Assembly (NCBI RefSeq): GCF_036785885.1
Contig: NC_092317.1
Coordinates: 9,736,501 to 9,800,500, forward strand
Direction: 5' to 3'
From: Coffea arabica
Taxonomy: Eukaryota > Streptophyta > Magnoliopsida > Gentianales > Rubiaceae
DNA: 64,000 bases
Below the pieces are notes generated by a model that did no database searches, was not told the DNA's origin, and saw only the letters and a program-made list of their open reading frames with translations. Shown piece after piece: positions 1 to 13,206 of this stretch. The translations under genes and the position numbers were made by a program. Each line of letters opens with the position of its first letter. The stretch's first letter is position 1.

Positions 1-542
1 GTTGGGGAAATTGGACTGGAGTTGGCGAGTCATAGCAGGACAGAACCCAGCCTATGATCAGTTTCCATGCCAGTACCAACTGTTTTATAGAGGAAAGGCT
101 AGAGGATCATTCTGGTTTGAGCCAATATTTCAAGTAAGGACACTTGAGGGGGATTTGGTCTGGAGAAGGCGAAAATACCGAGTTAGAAGAGGAAAAGTTC
201 CAGCAACATTTCACTTCAGTGTCTTGGACAATGGAGTGGTTTTGAAATGAGTTCTGGACAATCGTGGACGTCTCTGATGATTTTAGCTGGGGTTTATTCC
301 ATTACCATGGAGCTGCTCGAGTTGCAGGACAATCATATACTGGTGCCGTCCTTGTTAGCCCGGATGGCATGTATCCAGATGAGACACAGAGGCAAAGGCT
401 GTTTTCAGCATTAGATAGATGTGATATCAAAGAATGGGAGCTCTTCAATGTGGATAATTTGTCATGCCCAAATCCTCCTTTAGGCCTTCCAGAGGGTTCA
501 AGACTGCACAGTAAGATTGAACCTGAAGACATGAAAGCATAA
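1..542 (+). CDS. Violaxanthin de-epoxidase-related protein, C-terminal part
   Basis: This is the 3' end of a gene that begins upstream of the window. The two reading segments (2-250 and about 246-542) join into a sequence matching the lipocalin-like C-terminal half of plant violaxanthin de-epoxidase-related (VDR) proteins of the chloroplast. Recognisable blocks are DWSWRVIAGQNPAYDQFPCQ, FWFEPIFQV, DDFSWGLFHYHGAARVAGQ and a tail ending in IEPEDMKA before TAA at 540-542. The family is related to the xanthophyll-cycle enzyme VDE, but its own reaction is not well defined. The reading frame breaks at about 243-251: frame 2 runs into a TGA, while the homologous sequence continues in frame 3. No intron fits such a short gap, so this is either a one-base indel (pseudogene or allele) or a sequencing error. 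The gene converges on PUR4, with a tRNA gene between them. I recognise the family from memory, not from a search. Confidence 0.72.
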
Positions 543-892
543 TCAGTTGAGAGATTTGGTATTGGGGATTGCTAAACTAAACTTGCCATTAGACATGGTC
601 ATTGAGCTAATTGCTAAGTGAGTTGATTCGGCGAAAAACATGCACCAAGATGAATTTTGTCCTTGGGGAAAATTGATGGTCAAATATGACCATTTGATAT
701 ATCAAAATAGATGTAACATGATCTGATTCAATCCAGAATAGAGTGAGTTTCTCATAGTCTCAGCTAAAGGATCCATTTCCATGATCTATAAAAGGCAGTT
801 TAATTTTATACGTTTACTTGCAAGTATGTGCCTCAGCTGGAAATCATCTCTGGCTATGTATGGAACGAAGGTGTTGACGTCAAAAAGACAGA
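543..892. other. 3' flank of the VDR-related gene
   Basis: Non-coding sequence that probably contains the 3' UTR and terminator of the upstream gene. No ORF with family resemblance and no repeat structure was seen. Confidence 0.5.
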
Positions 893-963
893 TGCACCAG
901 CCGGGAATCGAACCCGGGTCTGTACCGTGGCAGGGTACTATTCTACCACTAGACCACTGGTGC
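893..963 (-). tRNA. tRNA-Gly (anticodon GCC)
   Basis: Read on the minus strand, the 71 nt fold into a complete cloverleaf. The acceptor arm pairs GCACCAG with CTGGTGC. The D arm contains GTGGTCTAGTGGTAGAAT, the anticodon loop is CTGCCAC (anticodon GCC), and the T arm is CCGGG-TTCGATT-CCCGG. There is no intron and no encoded CCA, as expected for a plant nuclear gene. It decodes GGC/GGU glycine codons. It is transcribed from internal A and B boxes, both visible (TGGTCTAGTGG and GGTTCGATTCC). Confidence 0.97.
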
Positions 964-2470
964 TGATTGCTCGGGTTTGTTAAATTTTAGAACTTTACGT
1001 CTAAATAGCCAGTCCTTATCATCCAGTAAGAAAATTTATTTAAAATTCCTTTTATACTTTTTTTTCTTTTAAAAAAACTAATCACTGCATGGGAGAAAAG
1101 AAAAAAAAAAAAACCGAGTTGTAGATAAACTCTAATTTGTACATCCCTCAAGAATGTATAGGAATCTCTATACAGTTAAGAAAAAATGCATATATCAAAT
1201 GGATGAATGACCAGTTTTTTACATAGAACAAGGGGTACTTGTTTCATCCGTCACTTATTAATATCCTTGCTTGGATAGCATTCAAGACAGGTACAAGAAT
1301 CTCTACATGGATAATAAGTGTTTTAAAAGTTCAGAAATAAGTTTTCTGTTGGAATTGTAAGGCTACATGCACAAGCAAAACCGGCTACAGCACATAGATT
1401 AATCATCCTTTTTCAAGTTTTCAATTGTCTTCTTGACAGGCAATAAGTTTTCAAGTTTTGGTTAAGTGCAGGAACTGATTCTTCAATCTGCTGCTTTAGT
1501 AGGCTTTGCTTAATGGAACAAGGACAGGCCTTCAATAACAAGGGCGGCAATGAGGATGAAACAACATGCAATTCATCAGCCCATAATTAGTGCAGTTAAT
1601 CAAGAAAATCCACTTTGAGACATCTCAACCTGCTACGATGATATGTTTGATTCTTGACCCGGAAAACATGTGAATCTGGTTCCAGACACTGGCCACAGGG
1701 CTAAAACTAATATCCAATCCAACTGGTGGCCTTAAATAGCCAAAGTCCCTCAACTGAGTTCCTCATACAGAAACTTCATGCATCGGTTGAAACCGAAGGG
1801 CATTCAGGTTTCTTCACATTATAGATCTTGACAAGAAAAGTTCAAGAAAATTTGAACAGATAAGATCCAGCTCAGGAGTCATCGGGAAATCAAGGCCAAA
1901 CAAATAGAGGATAAGGGTCAAAGGGGCACGTCTTAACTCACCCCACCATATCTAATCAAATTAGTAGCAGGCCATAATTTCACAATACGCGTAAAATGAC
2001 AATTAACCTCTTCAAGACAACACCAGCACTAAGTTACAGTACAAGTTGAAGTCCCTGCCAACATGGCCTGCACCGAACTACACAACGTATCAGATTTACG
2101 ATAAAAGACTTGATTATGAATTACAAGAATGAAAGTGAAAAATATCCTTGATCTAATGACAAGGCTCATCTTTCCAGCAAAATTTCAGAAAGAAACAAAT
2201 GGAGTTGCTCCCAAGTGAAAGATGATATGCGACTGCATCTGTTAATGGGAGATGGATAACTTGTCCTTCGAGGCAAGGCCAATCTTATACGCCACCCTTC
2301 TCGTGCATACTTCGGAAAAGTAGTCTACAATGACAACAGCTTCAATCTAATCAGCCACATTGAAAGAAAAATCAACAATATACTGTTTGCATATTACCAC
2401 CAGAATCAACACACCTACGGTACCATGTTAACACAAAAATGGCCACACTAATTGGTCGTAAGAACTGACC
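964..2470. other. Intergenic region and PUR4 3' UTR
   Basis: Non-coding DNA between the tRNA gene and the PUR4 stop codon. The part nearest 2470 should be PUR4 3' UTR and polyadenylation region on the minus strand. There are A/T runs at about 1055-1110. I found no convincing ORF, inverted repeat or transposon ends. Confidence 0.5.
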
Positions 2471-5400
2471 TCATGAACACCATTCTCTGGCATTCTGGAA
2501 CATCTGCAACCATGGGCTGGGCCCCTTCTTATCCACACTCCAGTGCTTTGGATACCAGGGGAACTGCCACATCAAAAAACAGCGCTCTGGATGAGGCATC
2601 ATGGCGAGATGCCTCCCATCTGGAGAGCAAATTGCTGCAACACCCAGGGGCGACCCATTCAGATTGAAAGGGTACACTTCTGTCGGTTTCCCATCATCAT
2701 CACAATACCTCACTGGGGCCAACTTTGAGTTGAGAACAGAGTTCCACACACCTTCATCAGGGAAAAAAGCTCTTCCCTCACCATGAGCAGCCCATACACC
2801 CAATGTGCTACCCTCCATTCCTTTAAACATCATAGCAGGTGATTCTTCTATCCTCACACTTGTGAAGCGGCACTCAAACCTCCTAGACTCATTGTGGATG
2901 AACCTTGGCTGTGAAGGGTCCCCATTAACCCCCATAACACCTCCAACCCTGGGGCCAGGGACCCAGCCCAACAAAGCCATAAGCTGGCAGCCATTGCAAA
3001 CTCCAAGACTGAAGGTGTCTGGTCGTTCATAGAACTCTTGAAATTGATCCAAAAGAGGCCTATTAAATCGAATAGATGCAGCCCAACCCTTTGCTGAATC
3101 AAGGACATCAGCATAACTAAAACCTCCAACGAACACAATCCCCCTGAAAGGGTGCAAAGAGATGGTTCCACTAAGGAGGTCGGACATTGTAATATCCCAC
3201 GGTTCAAAGCCAGCAGCATAAAATGCTGCAGCCATTTCTCTGTCCCCATTGCTGCCTTCCTCTCTTATAACTGCTACCTTTGGTTTTGAAATGGAAGTCA
3301 TATATTTCTCATCAGTATATGTAGGAGTGAATGACAAGTCCCAGGAAGGCACCTGGCGATATTTCAGGCCATCTTTCTCTGATTCTACACAGGAAGCCAA
3401 TCTTTGAAACTTTTCAAGTTGAAAGCTGGTTTCTTCCCATATATCCCTCAGTGCTGAAGTTTCTTCATTCAAAAAAGTAACTCCATCAATCTTCACATCA
3501 ACCACCTGTGACACAGTTACACTTCCAATAATCCCAGCAGAAATGCCTACATCAGATAGCTTTGCCATTACCATGTCCAAATGTTTCTTGCTGACCTCAA
3601 GGAGTAGTCCAAGCTCTTCTGCAAATAGTGTTTTGAACGGACTACCCTCCACCGAAGTCAAGTCCAAGGAAATTCCACAGTTCCCAGCAAATGCCATCTC
3701 AAGGGCACTTACAATCAACCCTCCATCGCTGATATCATGACCAGCAGAGATCAAATCCTCACTAAGAAGCTCCTGAACCTTATTGAATACTGTTTTGAGG
3801 TAAGGAACATCGTCAAGGTCAGGACACTCATTCCCAACCTGATCAAAAACTTGAGCAAGAGCAGATCCGCCTAGACGCCGCTTCCCTTTTGCCAAGTCGA
3901 TATGAAGCAGTATGCCGTTGTCTCCGAGTTTTAAATCTGGGGTCACTGTTTTTGTTATATCTGGACAAGTTACATAGGTGCTGATTACAAGATTTCCAGG
4001 AGCCTTGACAACTTCCCCTGATGTACGGGCTGCCATTGAGAGACTATCTTTTCCCCCATCAATTGCAATACCAAGTTCAATCATAGCCTCTGAAAGAGCC
4101 AAAGCAGCATCATACATTGCTGCTCCTTCCCCATCCATTTTAGCAGCATACATCCAATTTCCACTTGCTTTGACATCAGCGAGGGAAGTGACCTTTGCCC
4201 AAACTAGATTAGTAAGTGCTTCTCCAACTGCCAGTCGCGCCATTGCCTTTGGATCCAAAAGCCCTTTGATTGGTTGCTCCCCAATTGAGCATGCACCTCC
4301 TGTCAAGTCAGTGTAGCTTTGAGCAATAACAGCAACATCAGAAAGTGTAATTTGCAGGGGACCTACAGTTTGCTGCTGTGCCACAAGACCTGTGACACAC
4401 CTATCAACTTTTGTAGTCAAGAATCGTTTTGAACATACCGAGGGCAGCCTTAACACTCTCTTCAGAGAATCCTTTAAGGTTATCCCTGGTGCAATATCAA
4501 GTGGCTCGCGCACATTAACTGTGCGATGGAACTCAAAGGTTTTCTGTGGCATATCACCAAGCACTTTTTCAAGTTCAAGGTCCTCAGCTGGTGGTGGAGG
4601 CGGCAATCCCTTTGAAATGCATCTGTCAACAGCCAAACTGTCAATTAAGACAACACATCCCTCCCCACTAATTGTTCCAATAACAGCCATAGAGACTCTT
4701 TCCCTTTCACAGATAGCCTGCAGCAGGCTGCGGCTTTCAGGCTTCACCAATATTGCATCTTGCTCCTGATACTCTGCACCCCAAATTTCCAAGACAGACA
4801 TGGTGTTATCTCCAACTACAATTGCTCTTATATCAATTTTAGCACCCTTTGGATATATTATTTCCTTGACAACATTACAGTTTCCACCAGCGCCCTGATC
4901 ATGGATACTTATGATGGGGTTCTTCTCTCCCATCTCGATGCATGCACGGACCACACGATATAACTTCTGAGCCATCTCTGCATCTCCACGTTGTACAGCA
5001 TTGAAGTCAAGTTCAGCGTCATTCTGACCGCTGACCATGCTGGATGCAGCACCCCCTCCCATTCCTATACGATATGCTGGGCCTCCAATCTTGACAACTA
5101 ACATGCCAACTTCAGGCTCACCCTTTGTAATGTGGATGTGATCCATTTGCCCAATACCTCCGCTGAACATAATTGGCTTCAACCATTCACGCCTTTCCCC
5201 ACTTGGGAGTCTCATTCCAAAAGTCCTCGTGTAACCTTGAATTAAGGGTTCCCCAAATTTATTCCCATAGTCTGATGCACCATTACTAGCATCAATGAGA
5301 ATCTGCAATGGAGAAGCCAAGTTAAGTGGGTAAGTGAATGATGGATCTTCCCATGGGGCATATGACCCTTCAATATTGAGATTTCCAACACAGTATCCAG

Positions 5401-6848
5401 CAGTAGATGCGACAACAAAAGAACCCCTCCCGGTTGCATGGGTGTCCCTAATGCGTCCTCCAGCTCCAGTTTCAGCCCCGGGATATGGTGCCACAGCACA
5501 AGGAAAATTATGGGTCTCAGCAGTAAACAAGATATCAAGGTCATGTTTGCTCATGTTTAAGGAGCATGTGGAACCAGGTTGAACTGGCCGCAACTGTTTC
5601 ACAGGAAACCCTTGGATTGCACTAGAGTTATCCTTGAAGCCAATGACGGAATTGTTAGGGTTTGCCCGCAAAGTACTCTTGACAATCTGCATGAGAGTCC
5701 TGTCCATTGGTTTACCATCTATAACAATTTTCCCAGTAAAAAACCAATGCCTGCTGTGTTCGCTGTTGGACTGTGCAATATCAAACAGCTCAACATTGGT
5801 TGGGTTCCTCTTAGTATCATGCCTGAAAAGCTTGGTGTAGTATTGTAGATCTTGTTCATCAAATGCCAAACCCATTTGCTCGTTGATTTCCTCCAATGCC
5901 TCCCTTCCTTTCTCCATGACTGGTATATGTCTGACCTCCTCTGGAACTACATTTGTCTCAAAGGAAGTAAGCTTTTGTGCATAAACACATTCAGTCATCC
6001 GATCATGCACCATTGCAGCAAACTCATTAATTTGACCGTCCAGCAGAGAACCGCTACCAGGCTTAACATGCAACAAGTACCTCCTCGATCGCTCCATTCT
6101 ATTTATCTCTGTCAACCCACAAGCTCGGCAGATTGACACAGCATTTGCCGACCATGCTGTGGTAAAGGACAGCCTAGGTCCAACTTCAACTAAGATTGCA
6201 TTAGAGCTATTCTTCACCTCTTTATCAAGAAAACTTTGAGTCCCCAGATTTTCAGGCTCATATGTTTCTCCTAACACCCATTGAAGCACTGAGAGCTTCT
6301 CACTAGAAAGACTGGAATCGAGCCCGATATTGAAACAATGTTCAGTTTTCAATCCAATTATTTGGTTTGATATTTTGGTCTGAATCGTTTTCAGAAGCTC
6401 ACATGTGGCACTCTCTTGAATCAAAGGTACACGATAAAAATGAATAACCTTTTCGTGTCCTATCCCCTCAACCTCACTTAGTTTTTCATCAACTGAACTA
6501 CCAACATTTCCTGAAACCACAGCTCTAACCTTTACTGGCAAATGGGATCTTAACCTAATACCCTTGTCATAATTTTTTCTCAAATGACTCTTTCCTTGGA
6601 CTGTACCCCAAAGCAATCGATTTGTCCACCTTGGTGGATGTCTAGGCAAGATTAATTTTTGCCTACCCGAACCCTGTAATAGTGATCAGACAAAAACCAA
6701 AAAATAATCAATACCGTCCATTTTCCAAGTACTCTCACATAATAAAATAAGTATTTCACCATTGGAAAAAGTAAAAAGAAAGAAATATGAAGAAAATGCA
6801 TACGTGCAGAAACTCTGATGCTGTAATATCCCAAGCAGAAGCAGCCAT
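2471..6848 (-). CDS. PUR4: Phosphoribosylformylglycinamidine synthase (FGAM synthase), chloroplast/mitochondrial
   Basis: It catalyses step four of de novo purine synthesis: FGAR + glutamine + ATP to FGAM (EC 6.3.5.3). The CDS is two exons: exon 1 at 6848-6804 (15 codons, MAASAWDITASEFLH), a 130-bp GT-AG intron in phase 0, and exon 2 at 6673-2471. The total is about 1415 residues, the usual size for the plant enzyme. The N-terminal ~75 residues are basic and poorly conserved, consistent with an organelle transit peptide. Next come the PurL-type synthetase halves, with SNSEHSRHWFF, TAETHNFPCAVAPYPGAETG, the HDQGAGGNCNVVKE block and GHDISDGGL. The C-terminal class I glutamine amidotransferase starts near residue 1145 (KPKVAVIREEGSNGDRE). 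Its triad is visible: Cys1241 in GVCNGCQ, and His1376 and Glu1378 in MPHPERC. No stop or frameshift was seen. A truncated copy of its 5' part lies at 47997-49467. Confidence 0.96.
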
Positions 6849-7235
6849 GAACTCAATCTGCAACAAATGAGATAAATAAACATGCATGAGCAAAAGAATG
6901 CACAACTATTCAGCGGGGGCGAGGTAACAACCATCAAAAAAACAAATCTTGGAACCATCAAAATTTTGATCAAACCTCTGTAAATGATCTAAAAACTAAA
7001 ACATGGAAACGGACTCATTTAAATTAAAAAAAAAAAAAAAAACCTCTACCAAAAGGTTCCATCACAAACTAGCAAGTCAGACCAAAAAAAATTATACCTT
7101 TCAGATTAAGAGACAAAGGCAGCTATTGTTGTACTTTGTAATGGCGGGTTCAAGAGGTGGCGATGGTGGCCAGTGAATTTGTCAAGGGGTGGTGTCGGCA
7201 GGAGACCAGTGAATCTGCCAACGTTGAGGAGTAGT
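6849..7235 (-). promoter_or_regulatory. PUR4 5' leader with 5'-UTR intron (6858-7097)
   Basis: On the minus strand, a leader exon ends at 7098 with CTGAAAG|GTATAATT. The coding exon is preceded by TTGTTGCAG|ATTGAGTTC nine bases before the ATG at 6848. This gives a 240-bp GT-AG intron inside the 5' UTR. The intron is A/T-rich with a poly-A run (+ strand) near 7024. Leader introns of this kind often raise expression of plant housekeeping genes. The splice sites are inferred from consensus only. Confidence 0.65.
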
Positions 7236-7632
7236 GGCGGGAGGAGAGGCTTTCCAGCGGTTTATATGGCTAGGACTTTAAGGGCACTACACAATGCTCT
7301 TAATAGGGAGCGCAGTTCCCGCAGAATCCTAATCAGACTCTGCTCGTTCCCGCTTAAACCCTCGGTGAAACTGGCTTAAGCCCGACTACAGAGCCTATGC
7401 ATGTCTATATAGGGATATACCACCAGTGAACCAAAGCACATTCTAACTCTCTTTGGCACAAAAGAAAGTCTGCTATCAAATCAAAATTGTGGAAAACTTC
7501 CGCTTGTGACGGACTTATTAATCATGTATTACTACGATTCTAACTAAAAACGGACAAGGATCCTTTTTCTAATATAATTCAGCAAGTGATGCAACTAAAT
7601 AAAAGCAAGAGTTATATTATTCCTAAAATAAT
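7236..7632 (-). promoter_or_regulatory. PUR4 promoter region with TATA box at 7261-7266
   Basis: The minus strand reads CCATATAAACCGC, giving a TATAAA box at 7266-7261. It lies about 165 bp upstream of the leader splice donor, so transcription should start near 7230. The region is GC-richer than its surroundings and holds no transposon ends. The same promoter, with a changed base next to the box, is duplicated at 49154-49159. At 7574|7575 the sequence AATA|TAATTC is the uninterrupted counterpart of the Helitron insertion site at 49467|49468. Confidence 0.6.
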
Positions 7633-8421
7633 GGGATAATTTCAAAACCTCCCATGAGGTTTCTGATAATTTCACTGAGCTCCCTTGAATTTTAAAAAAT
7701 TATACATACCTCCCTTATTATTTAAAATGGCAATTTTACCCTTAAATATTTTAATGAAATTCCCTTATTTGGCATGCTTATACTTAGAATGAGTTTTAAA
7801 ATTATTTTTTTCATTCTTTTTCCTTCTTATTTTTTTTATTTTTATCCAATAAAACTATAAAACTACCACTATTGCCTCTAGTTTTTAACCAAATGTTGAA
7901 CTAGTGATATTTTTGACAAATTAATTTTATATGTAATCCAATGTTTTTGCTGATCTTTGTTTTCTATTTTTTGGTATTAAAATTAATAATAAATCAATAA
8001 ATGGCCCAAAACCATTATTAAATTATGATAATCCCACTACTCGAAAAATTCATAAACTCTAAATAAATTATTTCAACATTTTCTTTTCTATTTATAAATC
8101 TAAATCCATAATAAAATACCATCAAAAGTATCATATCATAGTAATAAAATTATTATTATAGTTGTTTATCAAATAATAAATATGGACATGAAAAATTAAG
8201 CACATATGCCTTATAATTATACTAAATAATCTGATAATTATATAGGAAAATAAATTAAAACTTATTATACAAGGGCATTTGAAAAATTGACCAAATCAAT
8301 ATTATTTTAAGGTTTTGTTACTAAAACTATCAAATCAAGGGAGATAAGTATAATTTTTCAAACCTTAGGGAAATTCAGTGAAATTGTTAGAAATCTCGAG
8401 GGAGGTTTCTGAAATTATAGC
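7633..8421. mobile_element. Mutator-like MITE, copy A
   Basis: A 789-bp non-coding element flanked by a perfect 9-bp target duplication TAAAATAAT (7624-7632 and 8422-8430). Its ends are inverted repeats. The left end begins GGGATAATTTCAAAACCTCC. The right end, read in reverse complement, begins GCTATAATTTCAGAAACCTC. The similarity continues inward with TTTCACTGA, and TATACTTATC/TATACATACC. The 9-bp TSD is characteristic of the Mutator superfamily. No transposase is encoded. The same family is present at 29751-30908. Confidence 0.85.
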
Positions 8422-8430
8422 TAAAATAAT

Positions 8431-8947
8431 TAATCACTTCTGGCTCCATAAGCAAATTAGAATCGTTTCTAATTGATCAGCTAAAATTTCGAGCAAAGTC
8501 CAGTTCAAATTCCGCAATGTCCACTTCAATGTCCGGACTTGACAATGGGCAAATTTGTCTATCACTTTTATTTTTAAAATATCTCCTGTGTAATTTGGTT
8601 GTTTGGATGGTAGATTATTTAAGCAAATTTATTTGCTTGTTTTGTAAAAAAAATTTTCAACTACTACTTTTTTATTTCATGTACATCACATTAAGAAAAT
8701 ATTATAATATTTTTTAAAAAAAATTATTTCAAATAATCTACCATCGAAAACATATGAAACAACAGCCTTGTTTTTTATTGATTATTTTATTTCAATTTGA
8801 AATAACAATACAATGAAATTATAGGTTTGTTTTTGATAGATTATATTTTATTTTAATTTGGGATAACCACGGTGTTCTTGTTTGGTTTTATACTTTTTAA
8901 TGACAAAAAAAAAGAATTAATATTATTTTACCCCTTAAACTATATCA
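8431..8947. other. A/T-rich spacer with a 15-bp-arm hairpin
   Basis: Non-coding. It contains an inverted repeat described separately (8606-8745). It also has two loosely similar direct repeats near 8766-8807 and 8825-8871, both of the form GTTTTT-ATTGATTAT-TTTATTT-AATTTG-ATAAC. No gene was recognised. Confidence 0.5.
8606..8745. repeat. Perfect 15-bp inverted repeat (hairpin or small MITE core)
   Basis: GATGGTAGATTATTT at 8606-8620 is matched exactly by its reverse complement AAATAATCTACCATC at 8731-8745, enclosing 110 A/T-rich bases. It could be the core of a small foldback element. I could not identify a target duplication. Confidence 0.7.
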
Positions 8948-11900
8948 TGTGATGACTCCACTTCCCCCAAAGGCGAACCCCAGAGATTAGCGGACCGCCT
9001 GCCTAGCTTTCGTTAGGACTCACTCACTAACATTAATTTCAGAGATAACACTAACTCCAAAGTAAGAACGAAACTCCCCAATAAATATTACAAGCCATCC
9101 AACTTCACAAAAAACTCCATACTTATGTATATGACTAAGCGAAATGAAATGCATGTAGTTCAATCACTTCTCTAAGTATAAATATGATTGCAATTACTTA
9201 AAATAAGGACTACAACTTTTGAATTCCTTATTCTTTGGATAGCAAATCAATAACGCTAAAACTCTTCAATATAACATCTACATGCTACCAATCATCTGAA
9301 TATACAAACCAAAATACAGACCAAAAGATAAGAACTTGTAAACTAATACCATAATACAGTGCCGTCCAAATACAAGATTAAGATTTCCTATTACAACTAG
9401 CACTATTCTTGTCCTTGTCATCCCCGTACCCTGTTAAGGAAAACAAATGAAGGGATGAGCTAAAAGCTCAGTGAGATTCCAAGAGAACAACAAGCAATTA
9501 GGCATTTTAGCATTCACATGATAGCATGATCACATTTTCCATAAAGAACATAACATCCAGACAACTCATTTAACCATGTACAGTCGACAACACATGCATA
9601 TAAAAGGATACAGTCTGTTCTCGGGAACAGGTTCCGTGACAACTTGTTCAGAATCTGTTGACACTCCGTCAACCATGGAATCATAACAAGTCCAGTAGAT
9701 CACCACTTAACTCCAACCTCCATCCACCAATCAATCCCCTATCGGGCCCGAACTCCAAACATAAACAGTGGTGGTAATACTCGAATATACCAATTAGTCG
9801 AGCAGATAACACTCCACTCGACAAAATAGTAGACTCAGGGTTCGTTATCTAATCGACCAGACCCTTGCCGGCTCGACTCGATTAACTAGCCTATGGGATT
9901 TAGGATCCAGGCCGTTACTTTCAACTCATGCGCATGAATCTCAGTTCACTTGTAAACAATTCACTTATAGTAGTAAAACAACAATTCAGTCAAGTTAGGT
10001 CGAGTGTGATAAAGTACACACTCACCTATATAATAACAAGTCAATTCAAGTAACAAGTCATATACATGTTATATTTGCACAACAAGTAGCATGGAACTTG
10101 TAGTTGGAACACTCACTAGTTCAAGCAAAAATAGCGTCAAAAGTTTCCTCCTGGATTGCCCCTTGATCAGACAAGCCCTAAGAATAACCAAGTGAACAGA
10201 ATTCATAATTTAGACTCGACTATGAGTCGTATACCTCTCCAAGTTAATTTTTTTTTTCAAAACCCAACATACACAGCCATATTTAGAATGCAAATCAAGG
10301 AAAAATTTAAGTATACTCTAGGGCAAAAACTCAAGTAGGGTTTTGAAGCGTATGAGAGCATTTTGGACTCAAGAAACATGAATAGCCAACAAGTTCCTTA
10401 TTCGCTTCATGGCGGGAAATTTTCCAGCGGCGAACCAATGAAAGAAACAAGGTTTTCTCAAGTCAAGTCAGCGAGGTTGTGTCCAAAAGACTTTCAAACT
10501 AAAGACGTTGAGGCTAAAAGGTAGCAAGGTGCAAAACAGCCCTCCAAATCAAAATTTTTTCGCAGCCATGAAACAAGTACAATCATTAGGTTTTCACCTC
10601 CCAATCTTCATAGTTTTCACTCAAATTCACGCACAAAACGCTTCTCCAAAGTTTGGAACAAGTTTTGGCCAAAACCAATTACTAAAATGTTAGAAAAACA
10701 ACAATGTCATAGGCTGCACTCTCCATCGACAAACAAGCACAATTTTAGCCAGCAATTTGGAAGAAAATCCCAATGAAACCCTTCCATTTCAACCAAAATG
10801 CAATACATAAGAAAAGCTTAAAGGTTCACTAAGCATATTAGGCAAGTACATCACCAAATCAGTCCAAAATCAAGGGAGTAAGCTGCCCCAAAATTTGGAC
10901 AGGATAACCCCTGTTTTATCCTATATTTCCTCTCCAAATTCAATACAAAATTTCATGGCCAAACCATCCAAATCAAGGCCACAAATGATAGGCTATACAA
11001 GCTACTAGTTTCAGACCATAAAGCCACCAAAAATAGACAAGTATTCAACTCACATGTCTCCATACCAAGGCTGGCCATTAAGCAAAAGTTCAACTCTACA
11101 AGCTGAAATTTCCATAAGCAAACTAATAGAACATGTACAAGTTAGAAAAATCACATGACATGGCTAACATTTATATTAAACATGATATTAACATATTAAC
11201 ACTCATTTTCCTCAACTAAAACTGGAAATTTATCGCTTGGGACATGAAACATGTAAAAGTGAAGTTTTCACCTCTCAACCTTTCATTTTTTATTTCAATT
11301 CACTACTCATACCAAAATTAATGTCTAATCATATGTTTAAGACATTAACAAGATGATTTCACCGCACAAAGCCAATTGTAAAGCTAAACAAAATCACTAT
11401 CTCTTTCGGTCAGCCTTGAGTAGAATTCCAGCTATGAAAACAGTGAAATAAATGGAGTTTAAACCACTTAAGGTCCATGGTTTTGGTTCATTTCCAACAC
11501 ATACTTGTAGTTTAAAGTCTTATATGGTATTTTGAGCAAATTGAGCTTAAAATCATCTTGAAAATTTAGCAATCAAGGCTGAAATTCCAACAAGTATTAT
11601 TTCTTTGGAAAAATCATAACTTGAGTTATAAATGTCAAAAACTTATACAACTTGGCTCATTCAAAACTAGACTTGAAATACTAACAATCTTTAAAAAACA
11701 CCTCAAGGAGATTCGATTCATAAATTAGTCCAAATTGAGGCACAATTTACTACAACATCCCAGTTTTTATTTGTGCAGGGCGCATTTTTCAATCAACTTG
11801 GGTGATTTTCTGGTGCATATGTAAAACAAACCACAGCTCCAATTTTATACCGTTAGAAAGATCTATGAGTCTAGTTTCAAACGCAATTGACGGCACTCAA

Positions 11901-13105
11901 TTTCGATTTTTTTACACTAAGTTATGATCATTTTACTAAAACTGCCCAGTGGTGACTGTCACCCGAAATTCAACCTTTCACTTGAGTAATTCCAACTTTA
12001 TTGCTACCAATAACTCACATCTAGGCCAGCCATTTGCTGCCAAATTCAAAGACAACATGCTATATATCATACTAAACAAGAAATATAACATTTAGACCAT
12101 GACTTCCTAGGGAAAACTCCTCAAAATTTCGCAATAAGAGGCTGTAAAATAAGCTCCTGTCCCCCTTAGTTTCAAACAAAAGTTTCAAACAGATTTCAGC
12201 AAGGTTTCTTCCAACAATTAGTCTTTCTTGCTTCTATCCCAACAAATACCACATACATGTCTAGATAAAAGAGGTAAATGGTACATGAAGTGAGTTCTTC
12301 GCCAAAACCAGCAAAATTTTGCAGTTAAAGCTGCAACTTTTCAGCTTTACTCCATCAGCCTTCAAGCATCAACATAACCAGAAAATTTTTAGCAAAGTTC
12401 CTTCAAAATCCAACACTAACCTCACTTAGATTCAAGTAAAACAATACGTGCATGTCATAAAAATAAGGATAGGAGGTATATTAAGTACATCTAGACAAAA
12501 TCCAGCAAAACTTTAAAGAAAAGAACCGAAAATAGCAGCTTTGTCCTCTTGGTCTTTAAGCAGCAATTTATCCAGAAATTTTTGGCTTTGGATGAACTTT
12601 TCTCCAACTAAACTTCTCTTTTCTCAGTTCTAATTCATTCTAAGACATTATTAACCAAAGGTAGTAGGAAAATAATGAAGAACTTAGCAACTGCCTCTCT
12701 TTTTCATTCACGGTTCATGGCTGGAATAATGGAGACAGAATGCTCTTTCCTTCCTCAGCTCCTCAAGGTTGAATCACACCAAGAAAAATAGAGCTTCCTC
12801 ACTCTTTCCTTCCTCTCTAACTCTCTTTCCCTCGACTTCAACTGATATGGAGATGACCAGAAAATTCTCTCAACTTTTCTCTCTCGGTTGCAGTAGAAGA
12901 TAGGAGACCAGCCTTGCCCTCTTTCTTTCTTGGCTGAAGTGGGACAACCAAGAGGAATGTTTTGGTTCTCTCTCTCGGTTCCAACATGAAGTGAAGAAAG
13001 GGGAAATTGGCTGTCGGTTAAGCTGAATGGAAACAAGAAGGAATGGAAGCTATTTTGACTTGGTCAAATATGTTTGGTTAAAATTTGTGGCTTGAGCAAA
13101 TCATC

Positions 13106-13175
13106 TGTCAGGGACTTGAATCAATGGTGGTGAATTGTTAGTGAATCAGTAAGGAAGAAAAGGAAATCTGGGAAA

Positions 13176-13206
<31 letters not shown>

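Noticed and set aside
781..966. 61-codon ORF on the + strand
   Set aside because: It runs antisense through the tRNA-Gly gene and has no protein-family resemblance.
2854..3249. 131-codon minus-strand ORF
   Set aside because: It is an out-of-frame shadow of the PUR4 amidotransferase domain.
12755..13036. 93-codon minus-strand ORF next to the array
   Set aside because: It lies within the solo LTR and is Ser/Arg/Glu-rich low-complexity sequence with no recognised domain.
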